Shown here: positions 11,085 to 23,149 of the stretch, one piece after another
Layout of the letters: each line of letters opens with the position of its first letter
Numbering within the stretch: position 1 is the stretch's first letter
Origin: Siphonodentalium dalli
Lineage: Eukaryota; Mollusca; Scaphopoda; Gadilida; Siphonodentaliidae
Assembly (NCBI GenBank): GCA_032622095.1
Contig: CP136063.1
Coordinates: 277,503,426-277,567,425, forward strand
DNA: 64,000 nt
Direction of reading: 5' to 3'
The notes under the pieces: generated by a model
The model's database searches: none
What the model was told of the DNA's origin: nothing
Seen by the model: only the letters and a program-made list of their open reading frames with translations
Position numbers and translations under genes: made by a program

Positions 11085-12083
11085 AACCACATTACTATTT
11101 GCAGTCCAAAACACACCTATTAACATTCATTCTCTTTAGAATATTTCCTGGCATCGAAATAGGTCGATAAATACCTAAAAAATAACTTTCTTCGAACAGT
11201 ATATGTTCCAGAAAGATGCATTGATGATGTTAATAAGGCATGAACTCTTATGTGCAACTGTCCGGAAAACATATATTGTGTCATATTAATTGGATATTAT
11301 TTTAACTTCACTTCCTGCTTTTTCTTCATTTTAATCATCAAACTTATGTGGTAACTAAAAGTTGCAGAGCAACGACAGCTCTAATTTTCCTCTCATGATC
11401 TACAGGTACAATTTTTATCCCAGCGCTGATTAAATAAAATTTAAACCGGAACGAACAAAACAATCTCAAAATTACCGAAAAATATAAGAAACAAATTAAA
11501 ACACATATTTTCAGCACTACGTCGACAAGTTTCTTCGGACATCTTCCATGTAGGGTTGACATAAGATACCTCTTACCAAATTAAAACCAGAATATAATGA
11601 CTGATATATGGTTTTAGTTGAAGGAACACTTGGACTTCCATTGATCATGAGTTTTGTCAGTCATACTTATCAAAAGGGATCCAAGGCAGTCGCAGTGGAT
11701 AAATGTACAATAAATATAAAAGTCCGCAAAAAACATCACCTCTAAGAAGAACATGGAGAAATTGATAAACTTTGTTTTTATATTCATTATTAATAATTCT
11801 CCAATAATGAAATTTCACTTGTTGATACCATTGTTATATAATCAAAACTGTCACAGTGATTTGTCAACAAACGTCACTCTAATTGTGTAGTAAGATCAAA
11901 TACTTTTGAATATGATTTTCAGAAATTTTTCAATGATTTGACCTTTTCCAATGTTTACAATTAAGTTTTGATAAAACTGGTATCTTATTGTACTTATTGG
12001 CCTTTTGTCGATAATTCCACTATAACAGTATTAATGTTGATATAATTAATTTTAATATGCAACATCTCATTATTGGAGAGTTA
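11085..12083. other. No gene; inverted dispersed repeat at 11340-11505
   Basis: GTAACTAAAAGTTGCAGAGC to AAATTTAAACCGGAACGAAC is the reverse complement of sequence inserted inside the F1 element at 15653-15810. The rest shows no recognised feature. Confidence 0.55.
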
Positions 12084-12442
12084 TTAACCCTTTCAGTCCC
12101 AGGGGCCGATCTCATCGGCCCTAATTTACGGTCTGTAAAATCGGCCCTAACAAAAGTAAAAAATATATATATATATATATATAAAAAAAAAATTATAGAT
12201 TTTTTTGGGTTTAATTTTTTTTGGGTATGCTTAAGCATGCTATAGCGAATTTAAAAACAAACTGGTTAAAACCTTAGGGGCATGTTATAACTCAAAACTA
12301 TCACCAAGTATTCATAGTAATAATTTTGATGCCCATGAAAATATGTGAGGCGACCTATGGTCGACTCGCATATATAAGAGAATGCATTGGCACAGGGTAT
12401 ATGGGTTGATACAAAAATCGGACCTGGCACTGAAAGGGTTAA
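12084..12442. mobile_element. Family B TTAA MITE with part of the hairpin module
   Basis: TTAACCCTTTCAGTCCCAGG at the left, GGCACTGAAAGGGTTAA at the right. The right half carries ATATGGGTTGATACAAAAAT and one module arm set. The left has GGGGCCGATCTCATCGGCCC and an AT microsatellite. Confidence 0.75.
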
Positions 12443-12673
12443 TAATGAGAATAAGATCAAAATCAATCTATTTTTAATGTTCTTGATGATAGTTTTACAG
12501 ACTTATGTTATTTCAGATGAACCCACTTTGAAAATCTTGTGTCCCTTTAACTCCTCATTTTAGCTGATTTAGACTTCTTGGCTTGTATCTGGGCAATATT
12601 AAGGATACAATAAATATACCAAACTGATTATTATGCATGTCATTGTATACAAACATGTACGCTCTTCTGTGAA

Positions 12674-13064
12674 CTTAACCCTTTACCCAACAGAATGACC
12701 CTGTGCCAATGCATTCTCTTATATATGCGAGTCGACCATAGGTCGCCTCGCATATATAAGAGAATGCATTGGCTTAACACATTAAAAATTATAAAATTGT
12801 TAAAGAATGTAAGAAAAAATGGTAAAAAGTGTTAAAAAAAGATTTTTTTTTAGGCCAATGCATTCTTTTATATATGCGAGGCGACCTATGGTCGACTCGC
12901 ATATATAAGAGAATGCATTGGCACAGGGCTAACTGTAACTATCACAATGCGGTCAAGGAGCCGGTTCCAATGATATCCATATTTGTATGGTTCTATTGAG
13001 ACAGACCGAAGATATTTTAGGCTGTTGAAGCTTTATTTGGCCGGTTTGTTGGGTAAAGGGTTAA
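12674..13064. mobile_element. Family A TTAA MITE
   Basis: Same layout and near-identical sequence to 3663-4063: TTAACCCTTTACCCAAC ends, two opposed hairpin modules, and the one-sided arm with GATATCCATATTTGTATGG. Confidence 0.85.
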
Positions 13065-13181
13065 CCAACTTGTATGATATTCTGTTAACTTTACCAACTT
13101 GTATCCTATTCTGTTAACTTTACCAACTTGTATGCTATTCTGTTAACATGATTCCAACATGTATGCTATTTTGTTGACTTT
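13064..13181. repeat. 29-bp tandem repeat, about 4 copies
   Basis: ACCAACTTGTATGCTATTCT followed by GTTAACTTT repeats every 29 bp (13064, 13093, 13122), then decays. It begins at the TTAA edge of the preceding MITE. Confidence 0.75.
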
Positions 13182-13454
13182 TGCCTTGTAAATCCTTATG
13201 TTGAATGCATCTATCGATATTGTTTACCCCCAACCTATTATTGTAATTTATCTCTCTTCTTTTAATTGCTTTAACCAATTTGATTGATTATGATTTACTA
13301 GTGGTTATTATTTTATTGAAATCCACACTATATTGTTAGAACCTTGATTGCTATCTATAACCTAAAAACGGGTCTGTGATTAACAGCTCCTGCAAAAACA
13401 TGCCCCAGTGACAACCCACCCACCACCATTTTAAAAACCATTTAAATGGTCTCA

Positions 13455-13835
13455 TTTTATTGGAATTAATTAGCAAAAGGCTATATACCATGAAAAAATG
13501 AATTAGAGAGCTGTGTTTTATTGGAAAATATGATACTGGTTGTTGGGGCACATCTAGTGGTTCATGGGTCACAAAATGTGCACAACCACCTCAGCTCGTT
13601 ATTCAATAAACCACAGTTACCTACATTCATTTCTTAAAAGTATTTTCTGATTACCACAATCAGATCTGATCTGGTGTGTATAAGTACGCCTATAGAAAAA
13701 CCGGTGTCAAGACTCCAAAAATAACTAAAATATGCCTTCTCAGGCCTATAGAAAAAACTGTGTCGTGACTCCAAAATTAACTAATATATGCCTTCTCAGG
13801 CCTATAGAAAAAAACTGTGTCCTGACAGTCTGTGA
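13455..13835. repeat. Dispersed repeat, intact copy
   Basis: GGAATTAATTAGCAAAAGGC through AGAGAGCTGTGTTTTATTGG to tandem ~63-66-bp units (GCCTATAGAAAAAACTGTGT). A second copy at 15394-16045 is interrupted by an F1 element exactly at the TA in CAGTTACCTACATTC, which is intact here. Confidence 0.75.
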
Positions 13836-13868
13836 AGAGATAGACCAACTTTAAATTTTACATGATAG

Positions 13869-14087
13869 TTAACCCTTTCAGTGCCAAGTCCGATTTTTGT
13901 ATCAACCCATATTTCCTTGATAATTTTTCAAATTTATTGATTATAATAATGTGATACATTGCATGATGGAAAGAGCTCTAATAGCTCTTTCCATCAATGT
14001 ATCACATTATTATAATCAATAAATTTGAAAAATTATCAAGGAAATATGGGTTGATACAAAAATCGGACTTGGCACTGAAAGGGTTAA
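13869..14087. mobile_element. Family B TTAA MITE without the hairpin module
   Basis: A near-perfect 219-bp palindrome: TTAACCCTTTCAGTGCCAAG ... GGCACTGAAAGGGTTAA, centred on AGCTCTAATAGCTCT. Where other B copies switch after CCCATA to CCCTGTGCC, this copy continues TTTCCTTGATAATTTTTC. It is therefore the module-free form. Confidence 0.85.
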
Positions 14088-14402
14088 TGTAATTAGGGGC
14101 TTGAACAGTATGTGTGGTTTAAAATCTATCTTATTGACCTGTTTCTTTCAACTTACCTGAGTGATGTAGTTGACTTTCTCGTTTTGATTGAGAGTGGTAG
14201 TGTAGTACATACAACATCCCCTCCTAAACCTAGTGATTAGAACCAATAATTACTGCATTAATTTCATGGCTTATATACTCATCCAATTATCTATGTTTTT
14301 TTTACTTCATGAATGTTTTTACCTATTAATTTACAGATATTATGTTTATTCATTATCAGTGATACTATCACTTTTACCCCACTGACCCTTCTAGTAATCT
14401 GT

Positions 14403-14827
14403 TTAACCCTTTACCCAACAAAACGGCCAAAAACGCCCAAATAAAGCTTCAACAGTCTAAAATATCTTCGGTCTGTCTCAATAACACCATACAAATATGG
14501 ATATCATTGGAACCGGTTCATTGACCACATTGTGATGGTTACAGTTATGCCCTGTGCCAATGCATTCTCTCATATATGCGAGTCGACCATAGGTCGCCTC
14601 GCATATATAAGAGAATGCATTGGCCTAAAAAAAATTAACACTTTTTACCATTTTTTCTTACATTCTTTAACAATTTTTTATTTTTTTCTACATTCTTTGA
14701 CAATTTTATCATTTTTAATATGTGTTAAGCCAATGCATTCTCTTATATATGCGAGGCGACCTATGGTCGACTTGCATATATAAGAGAATGCATTGGCACA
14801 GGGCCGTTCTGTTGGGTAAAGGGTTAA
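14403..14827. mobile_element. Family A TTAA MITE (reverse orientation)
   Basis: The long arm is on the left (CAATAACACCATACAAATATG), and two hairpin modules follow. Edges are TTAACCCTTTACCCAAC and its complement. Confidence 0.85.
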
Positions 14828-15108
14828 CATGAATCGGTAACATCAATAAGTTACTCCACCAACCATTCTAAAATAACAGTACATTTAATCTACGGCATAT
14901 ATGCACACATCAAAATCAAATTTAATTACTTTTTCAATGAACAGAATTTTTTTCTTCATGTAATTCAGAATACTGGTTTTATATTATGCAGAGTTGTGAA
15001 CATTACTCTCAATTATAGTCAGAACTCACTCCACCATATGTTTATGAAAAGTTCTTTCATTTTTAAGCATCAGTCCCTCTGAATTATAATCTATAATATT
15101 TACATATA

Positions 15109-15278
15109 CAGTAATGCTCTCAATAATCGACTCCTTAACCACAGCAGAATTATGGGTAACTTTTCAGGATTTAGTCGGAAATCCGATGAATGGCAACAAG
15201 CCATATTTCCGACTAAATCCTGAAAAGTTACCCATAATTCTGCTGTGCTTAAGGAGTCGATTACTTAGAGCATTACTG
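15109..15278. mobile_element. F1 foldback MITE
   Basis: CAGTAATGCTCTCAATAATC to TTAGAGCATTACTG, with TA at each end. The central hairpin is shortened. Confidence 0.85.
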
Positions 15279-15393
15279 TACCAGGTGTTTTACACTAAAT
15301 AATGTTCAATGACTTGTCAATTGACAACAAGGTTGTGCATTTCATATCCTTATAAAACCATCATAAATTTAACCGGTATCACGATAACTAATT

Positions 15394-16045
15394 TTATGGG
15401 AATTAATTAGCAAAAGGCTATATACATGAAGAAATGAATTAGAGTGCTGTGTTTTATTGGAAAATATGACACTGGTTGTTGGGGCACTTGTCGTGGTTCT
15501 CACAATGTGCACAACCACCACAGCGCGGTATTCAATAAAACACAGCTACAGTAATGCCCTAAATAATCGACTCCTTAAACACAGCAGAATTATGGGTAAC
15601 TTTTCAGGATTTAGTCGGAAATATGGCTTGTTGCCATTCATCGGAAAGCTCTTAATTTGAGATTGTTTCGTTTATTCCGGTTTAAATTTTATTGAATCAG
15701 CGCTAGGATAAAAATTGCACATGTAGACCATGAGAGGAAAATCTAGAGCTGTCGTCCCTCTGCAACTTTTAGTTACCCATAAGTTTTATGATTAAAATGA
15801 AGAGAAAGGATTTATGGCAACAAGCCATATTTCCGACTAAATCCTGAAAAGTTGCCCATAATTCTGCTGTGTTTAAGGAGTTGATTACTTAGGGAATTAC
15901 TGTACCTACATTCATATTTTCTGATTACCACAATCAAATTTGATCTGGTGTGTGTAAGTATGCCTATAGAAAAGCCTGTGTCACGACTCCAAAAATAACT
16001 AATATACGCCTTCTCAGGCCTATAGAAAAAACTGTGTCCTGACCC
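15394..16045. repeat. Dispersed repeat, copy split by F1
   Basis: Homologous to 13455-13835 on both sides of the F1 element at 15549-15902. The left part ends ACACAGCTA and the right part resumes ACCTACATTCATATTTTCTG. Confidence 0.75.
15549..15902. mobile_element. F1 foldback MITE carrying a further insertion
   Basis: CAGTAATGCCCTAAATAATC at the left and GGAATTACTG at the right, with flanking TA. About 155 bp between 15653 and 15810 is foreign: it is the inverted counterpart of 11340-11505. Confidence 0.75.
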
Positions 16046-16117
16046 CAAAAGTAACTTAATTATATACTGTTCTAGATCCCAGAACTAACATATGCTTTCC
16101 TGTAATTCTTTCTGTAG

Positions 16118-16195
16118 GCTGAGCACGATTACTATAATGATAAACATGCTCATTCTCGTCAAAGTAAAGCTGGAGCAACGGGTGATAAAAATGAG
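16118..16195 (+). CDS. Internal exon of the IQ-motif gene
   Basis: A 78-nt segment has a strong acceptor (TTCTTTCTGTAG) and a GAG|GTACC donor. In phase 0 it reads AEHDYYNDKHAHSRQSKAGA then TGDKNE, with no stop. That hydrophilic composition and 0/0 phase join directly to the phase-0 exon at 23345, giving ...TGDKNE-ERLKSDQRN. A second frame is also open but strongly hydrophobic, which fits the neighbour less well. No domain is recognisable. The call rests on splice signals, phase and composition. Confidence 0.55.
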
Positions 16196-16451
16196 GTACC
16201 ACGTTCGATATATGTTAGAGCTAGTCAAAACTACTCAAATATGGATTGTAATTAACAAACACCTCTGTTTTGTTTGAATTCACTGTGCGTTTGGAAATTT
16301 TAATACATGTATGTTCTTGAAAGAAATTTCTTAACACAGTAAACTTCACACTTGTTTCTTTCGTAACAAAATGTTGTTTGATGACCTTAACACCTTAACA
16401 TTTCCACAAATGAATTATTCAAAATCCAAAGGTGTTTACCATCTGTTTATT
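16196..16451. other. No recognisable gene
   Basis: Intron following the 78-nt exon; nothing recognised. Confidence 0.4.
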
Positions 16452-17553
16452 AGCTCAACTTGTCAAAGTCATGTTTGACTTATAGCCATGGGTTGGCATT
16501 CGTCCGTCTGTGTTTGTGCATGTGTCTGTCCATCAACAATATCCTTCAGCACACCAATCTTCATATGGATTTTCAGGGTGACCTCTCGACGGGAGCCATC
16601 AATTTTTTCGAAATTTGTTTAAAAAGATGGCTGCCAACAGCCATCTTGGATTTTACTCTTTGTATGACAAAATCCTATGGACTACAGGCCATGTCCCTGA
16701 TCCGATCATCACCCAACTTCATAGAGATCTTCGGGGTGAACTTTGGATGGGAACCATAAATTTTTTCTGAAATTCGGTAAAAAACATGGCTGCCAGCAGC
16801 CATCTTGAATTTCAAATTTGAATCCATCGGCACACCTTGCAGCCCTTCTTTATTGGAGAATTGCTTGAAAATTAATAGGAATATTTAGGGTCATCTCCAG
16901 ATGGGAGCTATTGAATTTGAATGATTTTCGATGAAAAACTTGCTGGATTTACTCTTTGCATGACTAAATCCTTCGGCACACCCTACAGACGACATCCCTC
17001 TTACAATCATCACCAAATTTCATATGGATCTTCTGGGTGACCAGTAGATGGAGCCATCAAATTTTTTCGAATTTAGTTTATAAACATGGCCGCCAGTGGC
17101 CATCTTGGATTTTACTCTTTGCATCAATAAATCCTTCGCCATACCCTACAGGCCACATCCTTCATCCGATTGTCACTAGATACATCATATGGATCTTCGG
17201 TGGTGACCTGTGACTAGATGAGAGCCATTAAATATTTCCAAAATTATTTTAAAACATGGACGGTAACGGATTTCACATAATCCCATCACCACAACTCTCA
17301 CAAATATTAATAAATAAAATCTGCAGCCAACATTTATTGGAGAACCATTCAAAAAATTTACAGCAATGTTCAGGATCACTTCCAGATGTGAGCTATCGAA
17401 TTTCAAATGATAATCGATTAAAAACATGGCAGCCATCTTTGCATCACTAAATACTTTAAACATTTAAACTTTCCGCATTCCATATCGCTTCATTACCTTT
17501 AATGTTACCATTATCCCCTCTCCAAGTTGAGCTACAGTGTCATTGACTCTTTC
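16452..17553 (-). mobile_element. Pearl-like tandem-repeat element (complete, reverse orientation)
   Basis: On the minus strand it begins ATGAAAGAGTCAATGACACT followed by GTAGCTCAACTTGG and ends with a hairpin-like AAGTTGAGCTAA. It holds several diverged ~150-bp units containing the motifs CAAGATGGCTG/CAGCCATCTTG and the gaccnnn..gatcagat type block. The same termini bound 59205-62111. There is no protein-coding capacity. Confidence 0.6.
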
Positions 17554-17865
17554 ATATGTTATCTGTACACCTCCACAAACTAAGAATGGGAGAATACATT
17601 TTTGGATTTAAAGTATTTAAAATCATATTGACAGTTATTTCTGAATATAATGGAATGAGGTTTCTGACAATCCATATTTGATGCAGGTTACATACCTTAC
17701 TCGTCTCAAATTTTGCAGTGGTTTAAAATTCCCACACCCAATAGATGCACAAATTTCAGGGAGTGTTCCTCAACATTAAGAAATAAGTTTGACCAAATGA
17801 TCATAAATCATCTGTAATCTTACATGCCTGTTCCGGTGTCCCCCTTCCACACAATTTTCCAAATA
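17554..17865. other. No recognisable gene
   Basis: AT-rich intron-like sequence with nothing recognised. Confidence 0.4.
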
Positions 17866-18293
17866 TGTGACCCGCCATATCAAATCCAGTCGTAAGTCGG
17901 GATTTTTATACCCTGTGCCAATGCATTCTCTTATATATGCGAGTCGACCATAGGCCTAACAATTTTTTACAATTTTAATAATTTGTTCTTGTATTCTTTA
18001 ACAATTTTATAATTTCACCCATACAGAGCCCCAGACAAACATGAGTAGACGACACTCTTCTATATGCTTCTATATATGTGTGGGGCTCCCTGCAGGGTAA
18101 TGGATGTTTTTTATTTTATGTCCTAAAAATTGTAAGAAACAAATATTTAAACAAAATGATACAAAATTGTTAGGCCAATGCATTCTCTTATATATGCGAG
18201 GCGACCTATGGTCGACTCGCATATATAAGAGAATGCATTGGCACAGGGTAAAAAAATCCCGACTTACGACTGGATTTGATATGGCGGGTCACA
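17866..18293. mobile_element. Family D MITE (TIR TGTGACCCGCC, TA target)
   Basis: TGTGACCCGCCATATCAAAT and its complement, TA on both sides. The arms continue CCAGTCGTAAGTCGGGAT and then switch to the shared module at CCCTGTGCC. One module copy is partial. An internal ~100-bp stretch (GAGCCCCAGACAAACATGAG) is inverted relative to the other D copy at 32607. Confidence 0.8.
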
Positions 18294-18799
18294 TATAAAC
18301 AAACTTGACATCTTAGATGGAGTTAAATCCACGGTAGGAATAAATTAAACCCAATGTACCCAACCTGCACAAATGTAATTTTTTACGGTGAAATATTTCA
18401 CAAAATCTTAATCTAGCAAGTAATAATATTTACTATTAAACACTTCCGAAACAACAGTGCTTTTTGCGTGTTGTGCATGTGCAATGGAATACACATGTCT
18501 ACAGGGACAAGTATATTTGACGTCATATGTTTGGAGCTGGCATCAAAACATATACAGCTGGATTCATCAGAGAAATAAGAAACACTTCCCCGCGATTTTT
18601 ATTTACAAAACCTACTCAAGTTTCCGGCAGGGAGCAAATAAACTAAACATGCAGACCCAAATAACCAACTTTCATTGTGGAAATTTTCAATGAAATTAAT
18701 AACTGTATGCGCATTAATTTTTGAACACTGATAGATTTATTGATAGAATGTGTCAGCATAAATTAATAGCAATGATCTTACAATGAGATTAGCAAAAGG
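18294..18799. other. No recognisable gene
   Basis: Single-copy looking sequence. Short ORFs have no splice or homology support. Confidence 0.4.
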
Positions 18800-19173
18800 T
18801 TAACCCTTTACCCAACAGAACGGCCCTGTGCCAATGCATTCTCTTATATATGCGAGTCGACCATAGGTCGCCTCGCATATATAAGAGAATGCATTGGCTT
18901 AACACATTAAAAATTATAAAATTGTTAAAAGACTGTAAGGAAAAAATGCATTCTCTTATATATGCGAGGCGACCTATGGTCGACTCGCATATATAAGAGA
19001 ATGCATTGGCACAGGGCATAACTGTAACCATCACAATGTGGTCAATGAGCCGGTTCCAATGATATCCATATTTGTATGGTTTTATTGAGACAGACCCAAG
19101 ATAATTTAGGCTGTTGCAGCTTTATTTGGCCGTTTTTGGCCGGTTTGTCTGGGTTCGTTGGGTAAAGGGTTAA
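18800..19173. mobile_element. Family A TTAA MITE
   Basis: TTAACCCTTTACCCAAC ends, two opposed hairpin modules with a shortened linker, and the one-sided arm. Near its right end GTTTGTCTGGGTTCGTTGGG is a small local duplication. Confidence 0.85.
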
Positions 19174-19415
19174 TAATATTAAGGGGTAACAATTTGCACC
19201 CATGCAAATTTTGTGATGAGTAAGGTATATTTATGGTTAGAATGAGACTAGAACATGGTGGTGGTACATGTACAATGTTCAACTCTGATAATATATCCCT
19301 TTACTCTGAAATATAACCCCCCTCCAATTCCTAACTGTTTAGCTGCATCCTTGGAACTTCATCACACAATAATCCCCAAACTCATTTTTACGCACCCCTG
19401 TGATATATACCCTCC

Positions 19416-19752
19416 CAAGCCTTGAAAAAGTGTGAGGTCCTCAGAGGGTGAATTTAGTGATGCTATCCCATACAGTGGGCTAGCTTCTCCAAATCCCCCC
19501 TCTGGTAACCCCATTCTGCTGAGGCCTCAACAACTAAAGTTCCCCAGTTGAAGTTGAGATGTTCACCTATCAGTCACCTCAATTATGCATTTTATCTTCT
19601 GCAAATTAGGGGATATAGAAACAGAAGGGAAACTGTAACTAAAAACAATGAGTGTGAATTTAGTGTTGCCAGATCGCTGTGCTTGGAAGCATCACTAAAT
19701 TCACCTTCTGTGGACCTCATTCTGCAAATGACAGACACTATTTCAAGGCTTG
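19416..19752. mobile_element. hAT-like MITE
   Basis: CAAGCCTTGAAAAAGTGTG to ACACTATTTCAAGGCTTG, with the usual TTTAGTGATGCTATCCC inner blocks. The flanks (TACCCTCC and GCCCTGCC) are only approximately repeated, so the target duplication is decayed. Confidence 0.75.
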
Positions 19753-19888
19753 GCCCTGCCCTCAGAATATATAGGGATATGTATTCAGAAGTGGGGTGTA
19801 TATCACAGGGGATAGGCACTTTGGTGAGACTCTGATGAAGTTCCAATATCCTGTGATTTTATTAACGCACATACACTTATGTATATAT

Positions 19889-20288
19889 TTAACCCTTTAC
19901 CCAACAGAAGGGCCCTGTGCCAATGCATTCTCTTATATATGCGAGTCGACCATAGGTCGCCTCGCATATATAAGAGAATGCATTGGCTTAACACATTAAA
20001 AATTATAAAATTGTTAAAGAATGTAAGAAAAAATGGTAAAAAGTGTTAAAAAAAGATTTTTTTTAGGCCAATGCATTCTCTTATATATGCGAGGCGACCT
20101 ATGGTCGACTCGCATATATAAGAGAATGCATTGGCACAGGGCATAACTGTAACCATCACAATGTGGTCAATGAGCCGGTTCCAATGATATCCATATTTGT
20201 ATGGTTTTATTGAGACAGACCCAAGATAATTTAGGCTGTTGAAGCTTTATTTGGCCGGTTTTGGCCGGTTTGTTGGGTAAAGGGTTAA
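19889..20288. mobile_element. Family A TTAA MITE
   Basis: Full-length copy very close to 3663-4063. Its right TTAA abuts another element beginning AGGGGAAGGAAAC. Confidence 0.85.
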
Positions 20289-21101
20289 AGGGGAAGGAAA
20301 CTATTGCATAACGACAAGGCATGTGCATTAAGCAAGCTGTTCTCTGTTAATATGTTCAGTAAAATCATATTTCAGTGCAAATCTCCACACAAGATCGAAG
20401 ATATGGCGTCTCAAACTAACCCGCGCTAATATTTATGCCAGTAACATAACGCTGCCATTTTGGAAGAAATATTATCTCCCTTTGTAGTTTGTGATATCAT
20501 GGCCTCACTTGGCTGTTTAGCACTAAACTGTATGGCGTACGATAGTCTGTTTTAGATATGAAAATAAATAAAACAGCAGATTGAATGTTTCTTGTGCACA
20601 TTCAATTGTTATCTGTTGTGAATAAATTATAGTTTAATTCGCAAAAGATTGTTTGGTTATCATATTTGCACATATAGAAGCCATGTGAGTAACATTCAAA
20701 TGTTGTGCGACCATTAACTGGCAATAACTTAATTGTTCAAAATTATAACGTAAATAATTTTGGCTTATATCTATACATATCTATACTAAGGATGAGTAAC
20801 GCGAAGTGAGGCCTTTTGACATCATGACCTTATAAATATGGATGCACCGTAATTAGCTCTAGTTTTATATTATGCAATGTAATATCGTTGTGTTTGAGCA
20901 TAACTGAGAAATGAGAGGTGTTTTGTCGCACCATGGTTGATATACTAAATATATTAACCGCCTGATTCGTTGAGGGTTATATCACACCATGGTTGATATA
21001 CTATATATATTAACAGCCTGATTCGTTGAGGGTTATATCACACCATGGTTGATATACTATATATATTAACAGCCTGATTTGTTGAGGGTTTCCTTCCCCT
21101 C
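20289..21101. mobile_element. TIR element, possibly PIF/Harbinger-like
   Basis: AGGGGAAGGAAAC at the left and GTTTCCTTCCCCTC at the right, with TAA just outside both ends, consistent with a 3-bp TWA target. There is no transposase ORF. A 56-bp tandem array sits against its right end. The class assignment is tentative. Confidence 0.5.
20929..21096. repeat. 56-bp tandem repeat, 3 copies
   Basis: CCATGGTTGATATACTATAT starts at 20931, 20987 and 21043, an exact 56-bp period. The third copy runs into the element's right TIR. Confidence 0.85.
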
Positions 21102-21194
21102 TAACTCAGTTTAATCCAAGCAAACTAATGTATATGAGAGGCCAATTCACATTTACTTAACCATTTCATCACTAAATGTTCATGGATGAGTTGT

Positions 21195-21460
21195 TTCCCT
21201 TAGGAAATGTTCAGATAATAACCATTATAGATTCAATGGATTCTCCCACTCAGTTCTTAAAGTATACATTGGAATAGTCAATTATTCATTTGGTGGGATG
21301 TACAGGAAATATAAGCAGATGACAGATAATAGAAAGTGCAGAAGGAATCCTATTTATTGGTGGAAAATGTTCAGATAATAAGTTCAACAAATGACCTATG
21401 GACATTTCATAAAAGACAACTACTCGTCAATGAGAATTTAGTAAAGAAAGGTTAAACCAA
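21195..21460. repeat. Dispersed repeat (AAATGTTCAGATAATAAGTT)
   Basis: Shares ATTGGTGG-AAATGTTCA-ATA-TAAGTT and the following ACTACTC-TCAATGAG with 46985-47265. A short piece is also at 54225-54260. Family unknown, probably a decayed transposon. Confidence 0.5.
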
Positions 21461-21568
21461 AAAGTTTGAAAAAAATTCCATTAAACATGCCACACACATA
21501 AAAATCAAACGTATGTTGTATTTCGCTATCTGCAAATAGCTTATTGACCATTCCACGTATTTAGTCTA

Positions 21569-21964
21569 TTAACCCTTTACCCAACAAACCGGCCAAAACC
21601 GGCAAAATAAAGATTCAACAGCCTAAAATATCTTCGGTCTGTCTCAATAGAACCATACACATATGGATATCATTGGAACCGGCTCCTTGACCACATTGTG
21701 ATAGTTACAGTTATGCCCTGTGCCAATGCATTCTCTCATATATGCGAGTCGACCATAGGTCGCCTCGCATATATAAGAGAATGCATTGGCCTAAAATCTT
21801 TTTTTAACACTTTTTACCATTTTTTCTTACATTCTTTAACAATTTTATAATTTTTAATGTGTTAAGCCAATGCATTCTCTTATATATGCGAGGCGACCTA
21901 TGGTCGACTCGCATATATAAGAGAATGCATTGGCACAGGGCCCTTCTGTTGGGTAAAGGGTTAA
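21569..21964. mobile_element. Family A TTAA MITE (reverse orientation)
   Basis: Long arm at the left, two hairpin modules, TTAA at both edges. Near-identical to the other full-length copies. Confidence 0.85.
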
Positions 21965-22223
21965 TGATATACATGTATCTGAATTTGGCCTAACCATTCC
22001 TGTTGCTTGCACATTCCCAGAGATTGTCTAGTGGCTTGTATTGCATGAATCCTATATCGTGGTCCGCTGTTTAATTTGAATTTTTTTTTATTATGGAGTG
22101 ATCAGAATTAATATAGGCGATCAGACGATATAGGCGATCAGAATTAATATGGTATAGAGTTATTATCTAGAGTGGTGTTCAAGATCTACTCTAAATAAAA
22201 TAATCCATTTTCATTTTTATAGT

Positions 22224-22345
22224 TTAACCCTTTGAGTGCCAGATCGATTTTTGTATCAACCCATATACCCTGTGCCAATGCATTCTCTTATATATGCGAG
22301 TTGACCATAGGTCGCCTCGCATATATAAGAGAATGCCTTGGCCAA
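22224..22345. mobile_element. Family B MITE, left part with one hairpin module
   Basis: TTAACCCTTTGAGTGCCAGA then ATCAACCCATA directly joined to CCCTGTGCCAATGC. It shows the exact point at which the module replaces the B arm. The right half is lost in AT-rich sequence. Confidence 0.75.
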
Positions 22346-22815
22346 ACAATATATATATATATATTTTTATTTTTTTTTTTATTTTTAAAATTTTAATAAT
22401 TTTTTCGTTTATAATTGAATTAGAGTATCCATTGAGTAGACAAAATACTATTAGATTCTATTATATCACATGAAACCCCTATTATATCATTAAAAAACCC
22501 ATTACATGCTTCCTTATATCTCACTAGTGGCGAATAGGCACGTGCTTCCCAGGATACTTGCCATAGCACCAACAAAATTACCACGTGGATTAATACAATT
22601 TCGAAAAGCCACGCTTTACACCAACACCAGATATTGCAAAATGATTGCTTTGTTAAATTCTTGTCCAACTTAATTCCACTAACAAAAATAGGCACAAAAA
22701 AAAATAGGCTAATTGGGGGACTCTAGTAGGAGCGCACAATACTGTTATATACGTTGTGAAGCGTCTCAGCCAATGCCATTCATGTATGCATTTTGCATGT
22801 ATTTTTCAGCATCTT

Positions 22816-23051
22816 TTAACCCTTTCAGTGCCAGGGGCCGATCTCATCTCATTTTTTTTTTAGATTTTAAAAAAATTATTAAAATTGTAAAAAATTGTAA
22901 AAAATAATAACAAATGATGAAAAATTGTTAGGCCAATGCATTCTCTTATATATGCGAGTCGACCATAGGTCGCCTCGCATATATAAGAGAATGCATTGGC
23001 ACAGGGTATATGGGTTGATACAAAAATCGGACCTGGCACTCAAAGGGTTAA
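22816..23051. mobile_element. Family B TTAA MITE with hairpin module
   Basis: TTAACCCTTTCAGTGCCAGG to GGCACTCAAAGGGTTAA, with one complete hairpin module on the right side joined to TATATGGGTTGATAC. Confidence 0.8.
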
Positions 23052-23149
23052 TGAGTTTGATTTGTTAAACAGGCATAGTTTTTTTTCATGTGATATACAA
23101 GATCTTCAACTCGTTATGTTGGGGTATATGATTTTATGAAACTCGTTTC

